Below are positions 44,705 to 53,467 of a stretch of 64,000 nucleotides of DNA, piece by piece (position 1 is the first letter of the stretch; every line of letters starts with the position of its first letter). The notes under the pieces are model-generated. The model made no database searches, was not told the DNA's origin, and saw only the letters and a list, made by a program, of their open reading frames with translations. Position numbers and translations under genes: made by a program. The DNA lies in contig JAAZIU010000013.1 in the NCBI GenBank assembly GCA_012800735.1, forward strand, positions 62,001 to 126,000, written 5' to 3'. Source of the DNA: Clostridiales bacterium. Its GTDB lineage: Bacteria > Bacillota > Clostridia > Oscillospirales > CAG-272.

Positions 44705-46885
44705 CTATCTCAGTTCCAGCAGTTTTTTATATATATCCGATCGCTCAAGACTGATTTTAGTGCTTACGTTATTAATAGTGAAGTCAAAGTATTCGGAGCC
44801 GCCCTCTGGTTCGGATGTTTCCACCGGAGAGGCGGCAATGACGCCGGTTTCGGACAGGATATCGATTATAAATCGAACTTTGGTATAGCACGGAGCGCCG
44901 ATATTGCGCTCAATTGAGCGTATTGAAAGTCGATTGCGACCGAAGCGGAACTCCCTTCTGATATACACATAAACGGCGACAAAATCCTCGCGCAGCGGGA
45001 TAAATGAGTTAATGTCAATACCGCGGAGATACTCCGAGCGGGGGTTGTCTAAAATTGTTTTATATATTTCGCGCTGGCGATCAAGCTCAGAAAGATACTT
45101 CCGGCAGGGATACATCTGACGAACTATAAGCTGAACCGACTGTATGTTCATGAAATCGTTGACATCAAGATTAAAAATTATATCGGCATGATCGCCCGTG
45201 AAAAAATCAAGCTCCTCCGCCGCAATTCCGAAATAAACCGCGACAAACCGCACTCCGTCCTTCTCGACAGTCAGTCGGGTATGGCGGTTTGAACCTATCG
45301 GAGTTTTCTCGATAATCGCGGCGTCCCTGACAACAAAGACCGGAGTCGGGTTTGCAACGCCGTAGGGTTCAAGCAGGTACAGTTCGTTTGCCTGGGAAAG
45401 ATTCAAATCTTCGGCGCGAAGCTCACAGTCAACGGTTGTGCGGGTCGTAAGATCCGAGAGGTTAAGATTCGCTCTTGCGTAATCGTTTATCCGCTGTTTG
45501 AATTCCGCTATTCTGCCGCGTTCGATCGAAAGACCCGCGGCAAGCTCATGGCCTCCGAACCTAATAAGACAGTCGGAGCAGCTGTTCAGCGCATCAACAA
45601 GATTTAAGCCCTTAATGCCGCGTCCGGAGCCCTTTCCGATTTCGCCGTCGAAGCTTATCAGAATAGCCGGAAGGTTGTACCTTTCGGTGATGCGCGACGC
45701 AACGATACCGATAACTCCCTGGTGCCAACTGTCATCTTCAAGCACGATAACAAGATCGCGTTCAAAATCGAATTCCGCCTCAATAATCTGCTGTACTTGC
45801 TCGGCTATCTTGTTCTCAAGGAGCTGACGCTGCCGGTTTATTTCACAAAGCTCCGAGGCTATCGCCTGAGCCTCAAATTCCTCATCGGTTAAAAACAGCT
45901 CAACCGCCCTCTTAGCGGAAGCGATGCGGCCGGCGGCATTAATCCGCGGCGCTATCGTATAACCGATGGTCGAAGAGGTCATCTTCCTGCGGCGCCGAGT
46001 CTTTTTAGTCTTATTTTTATCGGGACCGCCCTGAGCTATATCCAATAGAGCCGCCACTCCGGGACGCGGGTTTTTATCGGTCAGCGCCATGCCTACCGAA
46101 ACAATCAGACGGTTTTCGTCGATAAGCGGCATGACGTCTGCAACGGTGCCTATTGCGATAAGATCTCCGTAGCGCATTATGACGTTTCTTATGTAATTCT
46201 CCCGCAGACCGGCAAGATCATTCAGTTTCTGCTCGATTGCGCAGAGCAGCTTGAACACAACCCCTACTCCCGCCAACTCTTTAAAAGGATAAACACAATC
46301 GCTGCGCCGGGGGTTGATAACTGCGCAGGCATCGGGAAGAAGCATTTGTCCGTCATCCGACAGGCCGCATTCGTGGTGATCGGTTATTATGACATCAAGT
46401 CCATTTTTTCGCGCGTATTCGACTTCATCCGCGGCGGTTATACCGGTGTCAACGGTTATCATCAAGCGGTTTCCTTCGGATATAAGGCTGTCCAGAGCAG
46501 AGAGATTGATTCCGTATCCCTCGCCTTCGCGATTGGGGATATAGTAACTTACGTCAATCCCTTTATCCCTGAGATACATACAAAGGGTACTTGTCGCCGT
46601 GACGCCGTCAACGTCGTAGTCGCCGTAAATAACCACCTTTTCGCGATCTTCTTTTGCTTTGAGAATCCGGTCAACCGCTTTCTCCATATCGGCTAAAAGG
46701 TAAGCGTCGTGAAAAATCTCGACTTCTTTTTTGAGAAAACGGCTGCATTCCTCCGATGTTCTCATTCCGCGGTTCCAGAGAAGCGACGCCGTTACGGCGG
46801 TTATCCCGAGATCCTGAGAAAGCGCGTCTATTTCCTCGCCGTATTCAATACGAGGGTCAAGCAGTTCAATGAAAGCATCCGTCAT
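44705..46885 (-). CDS. recJ: Single-stranded-DNA-specific exonuclease RecJ
   Basis: A 726-residue DHH-family 5'-3' exonuclease used in RecF-pathway recombination and mismatch repair. Motifs: VIYGDYDVDGVTAT, MITVDTGI, ITDHHECG (DHH), and the DHHA1 domain motif SFDGEIGKGSGRG with FGGHELAAG. An approximately 150-residue C-terminal extension is typical of Gram-positive RecJ. Its ATG overlaps the rseC-like stop (ATGA). Confidence 0.95.
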   Translation of the reverse strand: MTDAFIELLDPRIEYGEEIDALSQDLGITAVTASLLWNRGMRTSEECSRFLKKEVEIFHDAYLLADMEKAVDRILKAKEDREKVVIYGDYDVDGVTATSTLCMYLRDKGIDVSYYIPNREGEGYGINLSALDSLISEGNRLMITVDTGITAADEVEYARKNGLDVIITDHHECGLSDDGQMLLPDACAVINPRRSDCVYPFKELAGVGVVFKLLCAIEQKLNDLAGLRENYIRNVIMRYGDLIAIGTVADVMPLIDENRLIVSVGMALTDKNPRPGVAALLDIAQGGPDKNKTKKTRRRRKMTSSTIGYTIAPRINAAGRIASAKRAVELFLTDEEFEAQAIASELCEINRQRQLLENKIAEQVQQIIEAEFDFERDLVIVLEDDSWHQGVIGIVASRITERYNLPAILISFDGEIGKGSGRGIKGLNLVDALNSCSDCLIRFGGHELAAGLSIERGRIAEFKQRINDYARANLNLSDLTTRTTVDCELRAEDLNLSQANELYLLEPYGVANPTPVFVVRDAAIIEKTPIGSNRHTRLTVEKDGVRFVAVYFGIAAEELDFFTGDHADIIFNLDVNDFMNIQSVQLIVRQMYPCRKYLSELDRQREIYKTILDNPRSEYLRGIDINSFIPLREDFVAVYVYIRREFRFGRNRLSIRSIERNIGAPCYTKVRFIIDILSETGVIAASPVETSEPEGGSEYFDFTINNVSTKISLERSDIYKKLLELR

Positions 46886-47337
46886 ATCCGCCTCACCGCG
46901 CTTTCGGAGAGGCTGCCGTCTTTATCGTATGGTCCCATGCGGTCGATCTGCACTATATGAATCTCAAGGTCTTTTGATGAAAACAGCCTTGTTATAATAA
47001 GAGTCAGCGCGAACACCGCAAGAAAAACGCCGACCGTTACAAAAGCTGCCGCCGATTTATCCCAGACAGCAGATGTTATGATATACGCCGCGATACCGGC
47101 GATTATCGGGAGCAGAAAGGCAAGGAAGGAATAAAGCAGGATGTGCTTTGAGGATGATTCCAGCGTGACCTTATCTCCGGGGTGGGCGCCGATGTCATTT
47201 TTCACAACCGCGGTTATTGTTTTGGCGCAGCCCAGGCAGAATGATTTTTCTGCGCAGTGACCGCAGGCATCCGCCCTCAGGACAACAACTTTCGCGGTGT
47301 TGCCGGCAACGCTTTTAACGATGGCTTGCTGTGTCAA
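46882..47337 (-). CDS. RseC/SoxR-reducing-system family membrane protein
   Basis: A 151-residue protein with an N-terminal cysteine-rich part (DACGHCAEKSFCLGC, near residues 23-37) that could bind a metal or cluster, then two membrane helices (LLYSFLAFLLPIIAGIAAYI and AAFVTVGVFLAVFALTLIITRLF). It belongs to the RseC/MucC family, whose members work with Rnf-type or SoxR-reducing complexes; no such gene lies nearby. The start is a TTG at 47337, eight bases after GGAG. The stop overlaps recJ. Confidence 0.82.
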   Translation of the reverse strand: MTQQAIVKSVAGNTAKVVVLRADACGHCAEKSFCLGCAKTITAVVKNDIGAHPGDKVTLESSSKHILLYSFLAFLLPIIAGIAAYIITSAVWDKSAAAFVTVGVFLAVFALTLIITRLFSSKDLEIHIVQIDRMGPYDKDGSLSESAVRRI

Positions 47338-47372
47338 AATATATACTCCATTCAGTTATTATTATGCAGGAA

Positions 47373-47396
47373 AAACACCCGTAAAGACAGGTGTCT
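47373..47396 (-). terminator. Terminator after cdaR
   Basis: Minus strand GACACC ... GGGTGTTTTTCC: a five to six base stem followed by a short T run, between cdaR and the rseC-like gene. Weak to moderate. Confidence 0.5.
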
Positions 47397-47447
47397 TTTA
47401 AATGATCCGGCATTTTTTGCCGAACGCCGATATTCAAATTAAAACCG

Positions 47448-48740
47448 TCAATTTACTCTCACGGATATTTTATAATCGCCTACCGGATAAACTTTCTTTT
47501 TATAAGAATCAGTTACGGTTACCAAAACCGGAACAGAGGTTTCGCCGGAAGAGCCTTCAAGAAAACTTAAATTGACCGACGCCGTGATATCCTTCGGAGT
47601 AATATATGAAATAAACTGCTTATCGCCTCTGATTGTTACATTAATACTGTCTGCAAGCAGCTCATAGCCAAGTCCATCCGGAGCATTTACTGCAATGTTG
47701 TTCACAACGAGTGTTTTTTCCGAGGTATTCTTGAATTTGAAGCTGACGACAGCCTCCTCGATCCCGCTTACGTTAGTAATGCCTTCCGGCATTACTATCC
47801 TCTGGAAAACAGTATCGGTTGTTACCTTGGTTTCATCGATAACACTTAGGTTCAACTCATTTACAGCATCAAGATCTTCCGTTTCGCCTTTTATGGTAAT
47901 GGTTTCCGGATTAATGGTCACATCTACGGTGTCTCGGTTGAAATAGCCGTAACGATAGTTGAGTTTCAGCGGAACCGTTTTCTTGAAATACACCGGTATG
48001 GTAACGGTTGCATTCGCCGGATTAATGGTGAGCGAGGGATCTCTGAGAGTTTTTCCGTCTGAATCAACAAGCTCCAAAACCCCGGTATAAGTCTGTGAAT
48101 TTGATACCTTTCCGAGCGAAACCTGCAGCCGCGCTTCGGATATCTGCGCCAAAACCGACTCCGGCCCGGTGACGACAGTCTCGGTGATATCATAAGTCAT
48201 TTCAGAGCTGCCTATCTCTCCGCCGCTGTCTATCATAAAAGAATTGATGTAGGCTTTTACCGGCACCGTAGTCGTTGAGCGGTTGTCAAGGCGCAGCTTC
48301 ATGGTCGAGACCGACTGTTCTGCCACCCATACTCCGTCCGGGACGCTTACATTGACGTTGAGGGTATATGTCCCGGCTGTATTTATACCGCTGATGTCGA
48401 CCCATGCGGTTACATCCGCGGGGCTGACATTTTTAAGCTCGCTTTTGGTTCCTTCTATTGTTACATCAACGGTGCTGTTCAATGCGTTATAGACGGAAAG
48501 CGTTGAACCGCCGCCCTCAATTGTAATGGGAACGGCTTTAATTGCGCTGGTCACCACCTGAGTGCCGGTGCTGATGGCATACAGCCAGAGAATAAATGCA
48601 AGAACGAGGCTGACTGCCATAAAAAATATATTTGTAATGCGGGAACGCTTTTTTACTTTATAATCGCCGTTTTCCTCAGCTGTCGATTCGAAACGGTATC
48701 CCTCCGGGCTTGTCGCCGCAGCGCGAAACTTATCAAACAT
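47448..48740 (-). CDS. cdaR: YbbR-domain protein CdaR (CdaA regulator)
   Basis: A 430-residue protein with one N-terminal membrane helix (IFFMAVSLVLAFILWLYAIS) and then four extracytoplasmic YbbR beta-domains; repeats of the VDVTIEGTK/VNVTIRGDK kind can be seen. It binds CdaA in the membrane and tunes cyclic-di-AMP output. GAGGGAGGG precedes the ATG. It lies 36 bases after cdaA. The usual third gene glmM is not next; instead a terminator and a redox/repair block follow. Confidence 0.93.
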   Translation of the reverse strand: MFDKFRAAATSPEGYRFESTAEENGDYKVKKRSRITNIFFMAVSLVLAFILWLYAISTGTQVVTSAIKAVPITIEGGGSTLSVYNALNSTVDVTIEGTKSELKNVSPADVTAWVDISGINTAGTYTLNVNVSVPDGVWVAEQSVSTMKLRLDNRSTTTVPVKAYINSFMIDSGGEIGSSEMTYDITETVVTGPESVLAQISEARLQVSLGKVSNSQTYTGVLELVDSDGKTLRDPSLTINPANATVTIPVYFKKTVPLKLNYRYGYFNRDTVDVTINPETITIKGETEDLDAVNELNLSVIDETKVTTDTVFQRIVMPEGITNVSGIEEAVVSFKFKNTSEKTLVVNNIAVNAPDGLGYELLADSINVTIRGDKQFISYITPKDITASVNLSFLEGSSGETSVPVLVTVTDSYKKKVYPVGDYKISVRVN

Positions 48741-48776
48741 CGGCGCCCTCCCTCTTCTCTGCCGCCGCGCGGAGAT

Positions 48777-49649
48777 TTATGACTTATCTTTCTTTTTATC
48801 GTTTTTCTTGGATGCTTTTGCCGGTACGGGTTTCTTAGGCGCGGTTTCCATTAAAATTGCTTCCAGCTCGGAGCTGAGCGAGGCGTAATCGTAGTTGCGC
48901 TTCAGACGCCCTCCCAGCGCGATGCTGATATTTCCCGTTTCCTCCGAAACCACCAGCACTACGGCGTCGCTGTTTTCGGTCATGCCGATAGCCGCGCGGT
49001 GCCTTGTGCCTAAATCTTTTATAATATCGGTATTGGTCGACAGCGGCAACAGACAGCCCGCAGCGTGAATCCTGCCGTCGCGGATTATCACGGCGCCGTC
49101 ATGCAGCGGAGCTTTGTCGTAAAAGATGTTTTCGAGCAGATAAGGCTCGAGGTCGGCGTTTATAACCGTTCCGGATCTTATTACGTCGCCTAATCTTGTC
49201 GAGCGTTCTATTACCACTAAAGCGCCGGTCTTTTTCAGCGACAGATTTGAGATCGCCTGACAAATCGAATCGACTATCTTTTTGTCCGCCATAAAATCCC
49301 GACGGATATTTTTCAGCCCTCTGAGCGAATCTCCGCCCATGTTTTCCAGCATTGTCCGCAGCTCCGGCTGAAAAAGGACTATAATCGCAAGGACGCCCAT
49401 CTGGAAAACCCGTTCCATGATAAATTTAAGCGCGACGAGACCGAACAGCGTTGCCAATCCCTGAACTATCAGAAGAAAGACGACTCCGACGGCAAGTTTG
49501 CCGGCGCGCCGGTCGCTCATGAAACGAATGATATAATAAAACAATATCGCAACGATCAAAATATCGATAATATCTTTGATTGTGATCGCCGATACAGCAT
49601 CTGAAAAAGTCTCCCACAGAGAGGAGAAGGGCGCGCTTAATCCATCCAT
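48777..49649 (-). CDS. cdaA: Diadenylate cyclase CdaA
   Basis: A 290-residue membrane diadenylate cyclase making cyclic-di-AMP from two ATP, controlling potassium and cell-wall homeostasis. N-terminal membrane helices (IIDILIVAILFYYIIRF, LAVGVVFLLIVQGLATLFG) precede the DisA_N domain with DKAPLHDGAVII (DGA motif) and LGTRHRAAIGM (RHR motif). I prefer ATG 49649 by family length; ATG 49685 is possible and neither has a perfect ribosome site. A Lys-rich tail (KKNDKKKDKS) ends the protein. Confidence 0.94.
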   Translation of the reverse strand: MDGLSAPFSSLWETFSDAVSAITIKDIIDILIVAILFYYIIRFMSDRRAGKLAVGVVFLLIVQGLATLFGLVALKFIMERVFQMGVLAIIVLFQPELRTMLENMGGDSLRGLKNIRRDFMADKKIVDSICQAISNLSLKKTGALVVIERSTRLGDVIRSGTVINADLEPYLLENIFYDKAPLHDGAVIIRDGRIHAAGCLLPLSTNTDIIKDLGTRHRAAIGMTENSDAVVLVVSEETGNISIALGGRLKRNYDYASLSSELEAILMETAPKKPVPAKASKKNDKKKDKS

Positions 49650-49743
49650 AGCCCTCACCGCACCGCAGCTTCTATAAGGCGGCATTTTAAATAAAGCATT
49701 CCCGCCGAATGCAAAAACACTTTTCTATTTCAATACAGAGTTA

Positions 49744-49772
49744 ATTATACCACATGACGGAAGATATTTCAA
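49744..49772 (-). promoter_or_regulatory. Promoter of cdaA-cdaR
   Basis: Minus strand TTGAAA (49767-49772), 17-base spacer ending TGG, TATAAT (49744-49749). It is divergent from the promoter at 49828. Confidence 0.8.
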
Positions 49773-49827
49773 ACCCTATTGTGTTAATTAATGAAAATTA
49801 TTTTCCTTGTGAATTTACAAAAATGTC

Positions 49828-49856
49828 TTTAAAAGATGCGGGGTACATGGTATAAT
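49828..49856 (+). promoter_or_regulatory. Promoter of the ATPase-Vor operon
   Basis: TTTAAA (49828-49833), 17-base spacer ending TGG, TATAAT (49851-49856): extended -10 type, 28 bases before the ATG. Confidence 0.75.
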
Positions 49857-49884
49857 ATACATGATTATTATTTAGGAAGCCGTT

Positions 49885-50595
49885 ATGAAAACAATGAGAT
49901 TCAACTGGCAGCCATCAAAAAAGCTGCTGATAATTACCGGACATTTCGGCAGCGGGAAGACAAATATCGCGGTAAATCTTGCAAAAAGATTTGCAAAAAG
50001 CGGCGGAAAGATAACGCTTATCGACTTTGATACGGTTAATCCCTATTTTCGCGCCGCCGACAACCGCATCTCGCTTGAGCGCGCCGGAATAAAGACGATA
50101 ATACCTGAATACGCGAATACCAATATCGATATGCCTACCCTCCCGCCGGAAATATATTCTGTTTTCAAAGACGAAAACCCCGGCGCTTTGGCAATATTTG
50201 ATGTCGGCGGCGATGATTTAGGCGCAACACCGCTGGGAATGTTCTCGCCGCAGATAATCGAAAGCGGATACGAAATGCTGTATGTCGTTTCGATGTATCG
50301 TCCGCTCACCTCGTCAGCCGAAGACGCGGCTATGCTGCTTTCCGATATTGAGTCGGCATCAAGGCTGCGCGTGACCGCGATTGTCAACAACAGCAATATC
50401 GGAGAGGCGACTGAACCGGATACGCTTATCCGGTCTTCGGAATACATAAAACAGATTTGCTCCATCACCTCTCTTCCGCTCGCGTTCAGCGCCACAATGC
50501 TTGAAAGCGGCAATTTTGACGGTATCGGATCGCTGCTGCAAATGACTGATGAAACAAGGTATCTGTGGAAAGAGCCGGGAGTAACCGGCGAATAA
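49885..50595 (+). CDS. P-loop ATPase of the MinD/CooC type, Vor-linked
   Basis: A 236-residue P-loop NTPase. Walker A is GHFGSGKTNIAVNLA at about residues 18-32; LIDFDTVNPYFR and IFDVGGDDLGA carry the acidic residues of the SIMIBI class. It lacks cluster-binding cysteines and a membrane-targeting tail. It is followed 69 bases later by the ferredoxin and then the oxidoreductase subunits, in the same direction and behind the only good promoter of the set. A role in assembling or inserting a cofactor of the enzyme, as CooC does for CO dehydrogenase, is a reasonable inference. Confidence 0.8.
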   Translation: MKTMRFNWQPSKKLLIITGHFGSGKTNIAVNLAKRFAKSGGKITLIDFDTVNPYFRAADNRISLERAGIKTIIPEYANTNIDMPTLPPEIYSVFKDENPGALAIFDVGGDDLGATPLGMFSPQIIESGYEMLYVVSMYRPLTSSAEDAAMLLSDIESASRLRVTAIVNNSNIGEATEPDTLIRSSEYIKQICSITSLPLAFSATMLESGNFDGIGSLLQMTDETRYLWKEPGVTGE

Positions 50596-50664
50596 TTATG
50601 CATGTCTGCCGTATTTCGGCACTCATATAAAGCAATCCTCAATCGAAAGGCTGGTTTTTAGCTG

Positions 50665-50874
50665 ATGAACAAGGTTACATTTAATGTCGAACGGTGCAAG
50701 GGGTGCGGACTCTGCGTCAGCGTATGTCCCAAAAAAATACTTGAGCTGGGCGAAGATTTAAACTCGAAGGGCTATCACCCTGCTCGGATTACCGATCAGG
50801 AAAAATGCATTGCCTGCGCGATGTGCGCGGTAATTTGCCCCGATACGGTTATCACCGTTGAAAAAGACGTCTGA
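50665..50874 (+). CDS. 2x[4Fe-4S] ferredoxin subunit of 2-oxoacid oxidoreductase (VorD/KorD type)
   Basis: A 69-residue ferredoxin with two cluster motifs: CKGCGLCVSVCPKK and CIACAMCAVICPD. It would take electrons from the catalytic subunits and pass them to soluble ferredoxin. The layout delta-alpha-beta-gamma over four genes is that of Vor/Kor enzymes. The alpha gene follows after 36 bases. Confidence 0.93.
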   Translation: MNKVTFNVERCKGCGLCVSVCPKKILELGEDLNSKGYHPARITDQEKCIACAMCAVICPDTVITVEKDV

Positions 50875-50910
50875 TGCAGTACAATAACTCACAGGAAGGA
50901 ATGATTATAT

Positions 50911-51969
50911 ATGGCTAAAGTCCTGATGAAAGGCAACGAGGCTATCGCCGAATCTGCGATCCGCCACGGCTGCCTGCATTATTTCGGATATCCCATTACT
51001 CCTCAGACAGAGATAGCCGAATATATGGCAAAAAGGATGCCGAAGGTCGGCGGAGTATGTCTCCAGGCTGAAAGCGAAGTTGCCGCAATTAACATGGTGC
51101 TTGGCGCCGCCTCCGCCGGAGCAAGGGCTATGACAAGCTCAAGCTCTCCCGGAATCTCTCTGAAATGCGAGGGAATTTCATATATTATAGGCTCGGATCT
51201 TCCCTGCCTTATCGTAAATATTCAGCGCGGCTCACCGGGTCTCGGCTCAATTCAGCCGTCGCAGCAGGATTATTATCAGGCGACAAAAGCGCTGGGGCAC
51301 GGCGATTCGCAGGTACCGGTGCTGGCGCCCTCTTCGGTACAGGAACTGGCGGATTTTACCGGACTCGCTTTTGATATAGGCGATAAATATCGTACCCCCG
51401 TAATGCTGCTCGCCGACGGCGCTTTAGGTCAGATGATGGAGCCGGTGGAGCTTGCCCCGGAAGGACAGGCTGTTCTCCCCGAAAAACCATGGGCGGCGAA
51501 CGGTCACGAATTTAAGAGAAAGCGCAATATCATAAACTCGCTTTACATCCAGCCGGATGAACTTGAAAAGACGGTACTTGAGCGCTACAAAAGATATGAG
51601 CAGATCGAAGCGAATGAAATCCGTTATGAAAATTATATGACGGAAGACGCGGACATTATCCTGGTTTCCTACGGCATAACATCCCGTATCTGCAAAACTG
51701 CCGTCGGAATGGCTCGTCAGAAAGGGATAAAAGCCGGACTTTTCCGTCCGATAACCCTCTGGCCGTATCCCAAAAAGCAGCTCCTGGCGCTTGCCGATCA
51801 GGCAAAGAAATTCCTTGTGGTTGAGCTCAACATGGGACAGATGGTAGATGATGTTAAAGTTTCTATCGAATCCAAAAAGCCGGTTTGTTTCTTCGGACGC
51901 ACCGGCGGTATGATGCCCTCCCCGGGTGATGTGCTTAAAGCGATAGAAAGCGAAGGAGGTGCCAGATAA
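50911..51969 (+). CDS. vorB: 2-oxoacid:ferredoxin oxidoreductase alpha subunit, VorB type
   Basis: A 352-residue subunit of a coenzyme-A-dependent 2-oxoacid:ferredoxin oxidoreductase. Its start MKGNEAIAESAIRHGC and FGYPITPQTEIAEYMA match VorB/KorA, and TSSSSPGISLKCEGISY lies at the substrate side. VorB enzymes oxidise branched-chain 2-oxoacids; KorA enzymes act on 2-oxoglutarate, and the two are hard to separate by eye. AGGAAGG is about 12 bases before the ATG. Its stop and the next start overlap as TAATG. Confidence 0.88.
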   Translation: MAKVLMKGNEAIAESAIRHGCLHYFGYPITPQTEIAEYMAKRMPKVGGVCLQAESEVAAINMVLGAASAGARAMTSSSSPGISLKCEGISYIIGSDLPCLIVNIQRGSPGLGSIQPSQQDYYQATKALGHGDSQVPVLAPSSVQELADFTGLAFDIGDKYRTPVMLLADGALGQMMEPVELAPEGQAVLPEKPWAANGHEFKRKRNIINSLYIQPDELEKTVLERYKRYEQIEANEIRYENYMTEDADIILVSYGITSRICKTAVGMARQKGIKAGLFRPITLWPYPKKQLLALADQAKKFLVVELNMGQMVDDVKVSIESKKPVCFFGRTGGMMPSPGDVLKAIESEGGAR

Positions 51970-52727
51970 TGAGCAAGATTGTTTTCCAGAGACCAAAGGC
52001 GCTCTGCGATGTGCCGACGCATTACTGCCCCGGCTGCACCCACGGTATAGTCCACCGTCTCGTAGCTCAGGCGATCGATGACCTCGGCGTAGAAGGAAAG
52101 ACTATCGGAATTGCTCCGGTCGGCTGCTCGGTATTTGCGTATAACTATTTCAACTGCGACATGATTGAGGCTGCGCACGGACGCGCTCCGGCTGTTGCTA
52201 CCGGCGTAAAGCGGGTGCTTCCCGACAATGTTGTTTTCACCTATCAGGGAGACGGCGACCTTATCGCTATCGGTACCGCCGAAACGGTTCATGTCGGCGC
52301 CCGCGGAGAGAACATAACGATTATCTTTATAAATAACGCGATATACGGCATGACCGGCGGTCAGATGGCGCCGACTTCGCTTTTGGGACAGAAGACGACT
52401 ACTTCGCCCTACGGACGCAAGAAAGAGATTCAAGGCAATCCGATCCGCGTCTGCGAACTTATGGCGACGCTTGACGGAACCGCATACTGCGCCCGCGTCG
52501 CAGTCGATACGGTTCCTCACATCAACGAAGCAAAAAGAGCGATAAAGAAGGCATTCCAGACACAGATCGACAAAAAAGGCTTTTCTATCGTAGAAGTTTT
52601 ATCCACCTGCCCCACCAACTGGGGTATGACGCCGAAAGAGGCGCTTGACTGGATTCGCACCGATATGATTCCGCACTACCCGCTTGGGGTTTACAAAGAT
52701 ATTACAGGAGAGGATGAAGCAAAATGA
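51969..52727 (+). CDS. vorA: 2-oxoacid:ferredoxin oxidoreductase beta subunit, TPP-binding
   Basis: A 252-residue subunit carrying the thiamine diphosphate site: GDGDLIAIGTAETVHVGARG with the following NNAIYGMTGGQMAP (the GDG...N motif). Cys residues in HYCPGCTHG and APVGCSVFAYNYFNCD would bind the proximal 4Fe-4S cluster. GGAGGT precedes the ATG at 51969, one base inside the alpha stop. The downstream gamma gene overlaps by four bases (ATGA). Confidence 0.9.
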   Translation: MSKIVFQRPKALCDVPTHYCPGCTHGIVHRLVAQAIDDLGVEGKTIGIAPVGCSVFAYNYFNCDMIEAAHGRAPAVATGVKRVLPDNVVFTYQGDGDLIAIGTAETVHVGARGENITIIFINNAIYGMTGGQMAPTSLLGQKTTTSPYGRKKEIQGNPIRVCELMATLDGTAYCARVAVDTVPHINEAKRAIKKAFQTQIDKKGFSIVEVLSTCPTNWGMTPKEALDWIRTDMIPHYPLGVYKDITGEDEAK

Positions 52728-53257
52728 CAAAATCTTTTATTTTAGCCGGATTCGGCGGACAGGGTATTCTCTTCGCCGGCAGACAGCTGGCATCCTGCGG
52801 TATGGCAAAGGGCTACAATGTATCATGGCTGCCGTCTTACGGACCCGAGATGCGCGGAGGCACCTGCAACTGTTCGGTAATCATTTCGGATGAGGAGATC
52901 GGTTCTCCCATCGTTACAAATCCGAACTATGCCGTGGTGTTTAACCTTCCTTCGTTCGATAAATTCGAACCGCTGGTACAGAGCCGCGGAACGATGTTCG
53001 TCGACTCGACGCTTGTCAACAAGATAAGCTGGCGCGATGACATATCCGGTTATTACATTCCCGCAACCAAACTTGCCGAAGACAACGATCTTCAGGGCGG
53101 AGCAAATGTAATCATGCTCGGAAAAGTAGTCGCAGCAACCAGGCTCTTCACCCGCGACGAATTTCTTGAGAGTATGCGCGCTTCCATTCCCGCATCAAAA
53201 GCCGAACTTATGGAAAACAACATAAAAGCTTTTGATATCGGTATGGGTTATAAATAA
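52724..53257 (+). CDS. vorC: 2-oxoacid:ferredoxin oxidoreductase gamma subunit
   Basis: A 177-residue subunit. GFGGQGILFAGRQLASCGM at the N-terminus is the family signature, with SYGPEMRGGTCNCSVIIS next. It completes the delta-alpha-beta-gamma complex. Its ATG overlaps the beta stop. A good terminator follows 8 bases after the stop. In this organism the complex probably oxidises amino-acid-derived oxoacids, giving acyl-CoA, CO2 and reduced ferredoxin; the electron acceptor enzyme is outside the window. Confidence 0.9.
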   Translation: MTKSFILAGFGGQGILFAGRQLASCGMAKGYNVSWLPSYGPEMRGGTCNCSVIISDEEIGSPIVTNPNYAVVFNLPSFDKFEPLVQSRGTMFVDSTLVNKISWRDDISGYYIPATKLAEDNDLQGGANVIMLGKVVAATRLFTRDEFLESMRASIPASKAELMENNIKAFDIGMGYK

Positions 53258-53264
53258 AATTATC

Positions 53265-53301
53265 GCTTCAGGGAGCGATTTACGCTTCCTGAAGCTTTTT
53301 T
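53265..53301 (+). terminator. Terminator after the Vor operon
   Basis: GCTTCAGGGAGCG (53265-53277) pairs with CGCTTCCTGAAGC (53283-53295), followed by TTTTTTAT. Confidence 0.85.
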
Positions 53302-53395
53302 ATACTCTCTGTCGAAAGTGATATTAGTTAGGTGAGTAAATTAACGGATTATTTACCTGACGGTAATCTATAAAACTGTTATTTTCAGCTGTATG

Positions 53396-53404
53396 TGATA
53401 TAAT
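53396..53404 (+). promoter_or_regulatory. Extended -10 element for ispD-ispF-rpe
   Basis: TGA-TATAAT at 53396-53404, about 65 bases before ispD; the -35 region (CTGTTA) is poor. The 53302-53467 gap also has short imperfect inverted repeats; no gene seen. Confidence 0.5.
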
Positions 53405-53467
53405 TATCATTGTATTTCAATAATGATTTATCGTTTTGCAATAATTATCGCATCAACGGAGATATAA

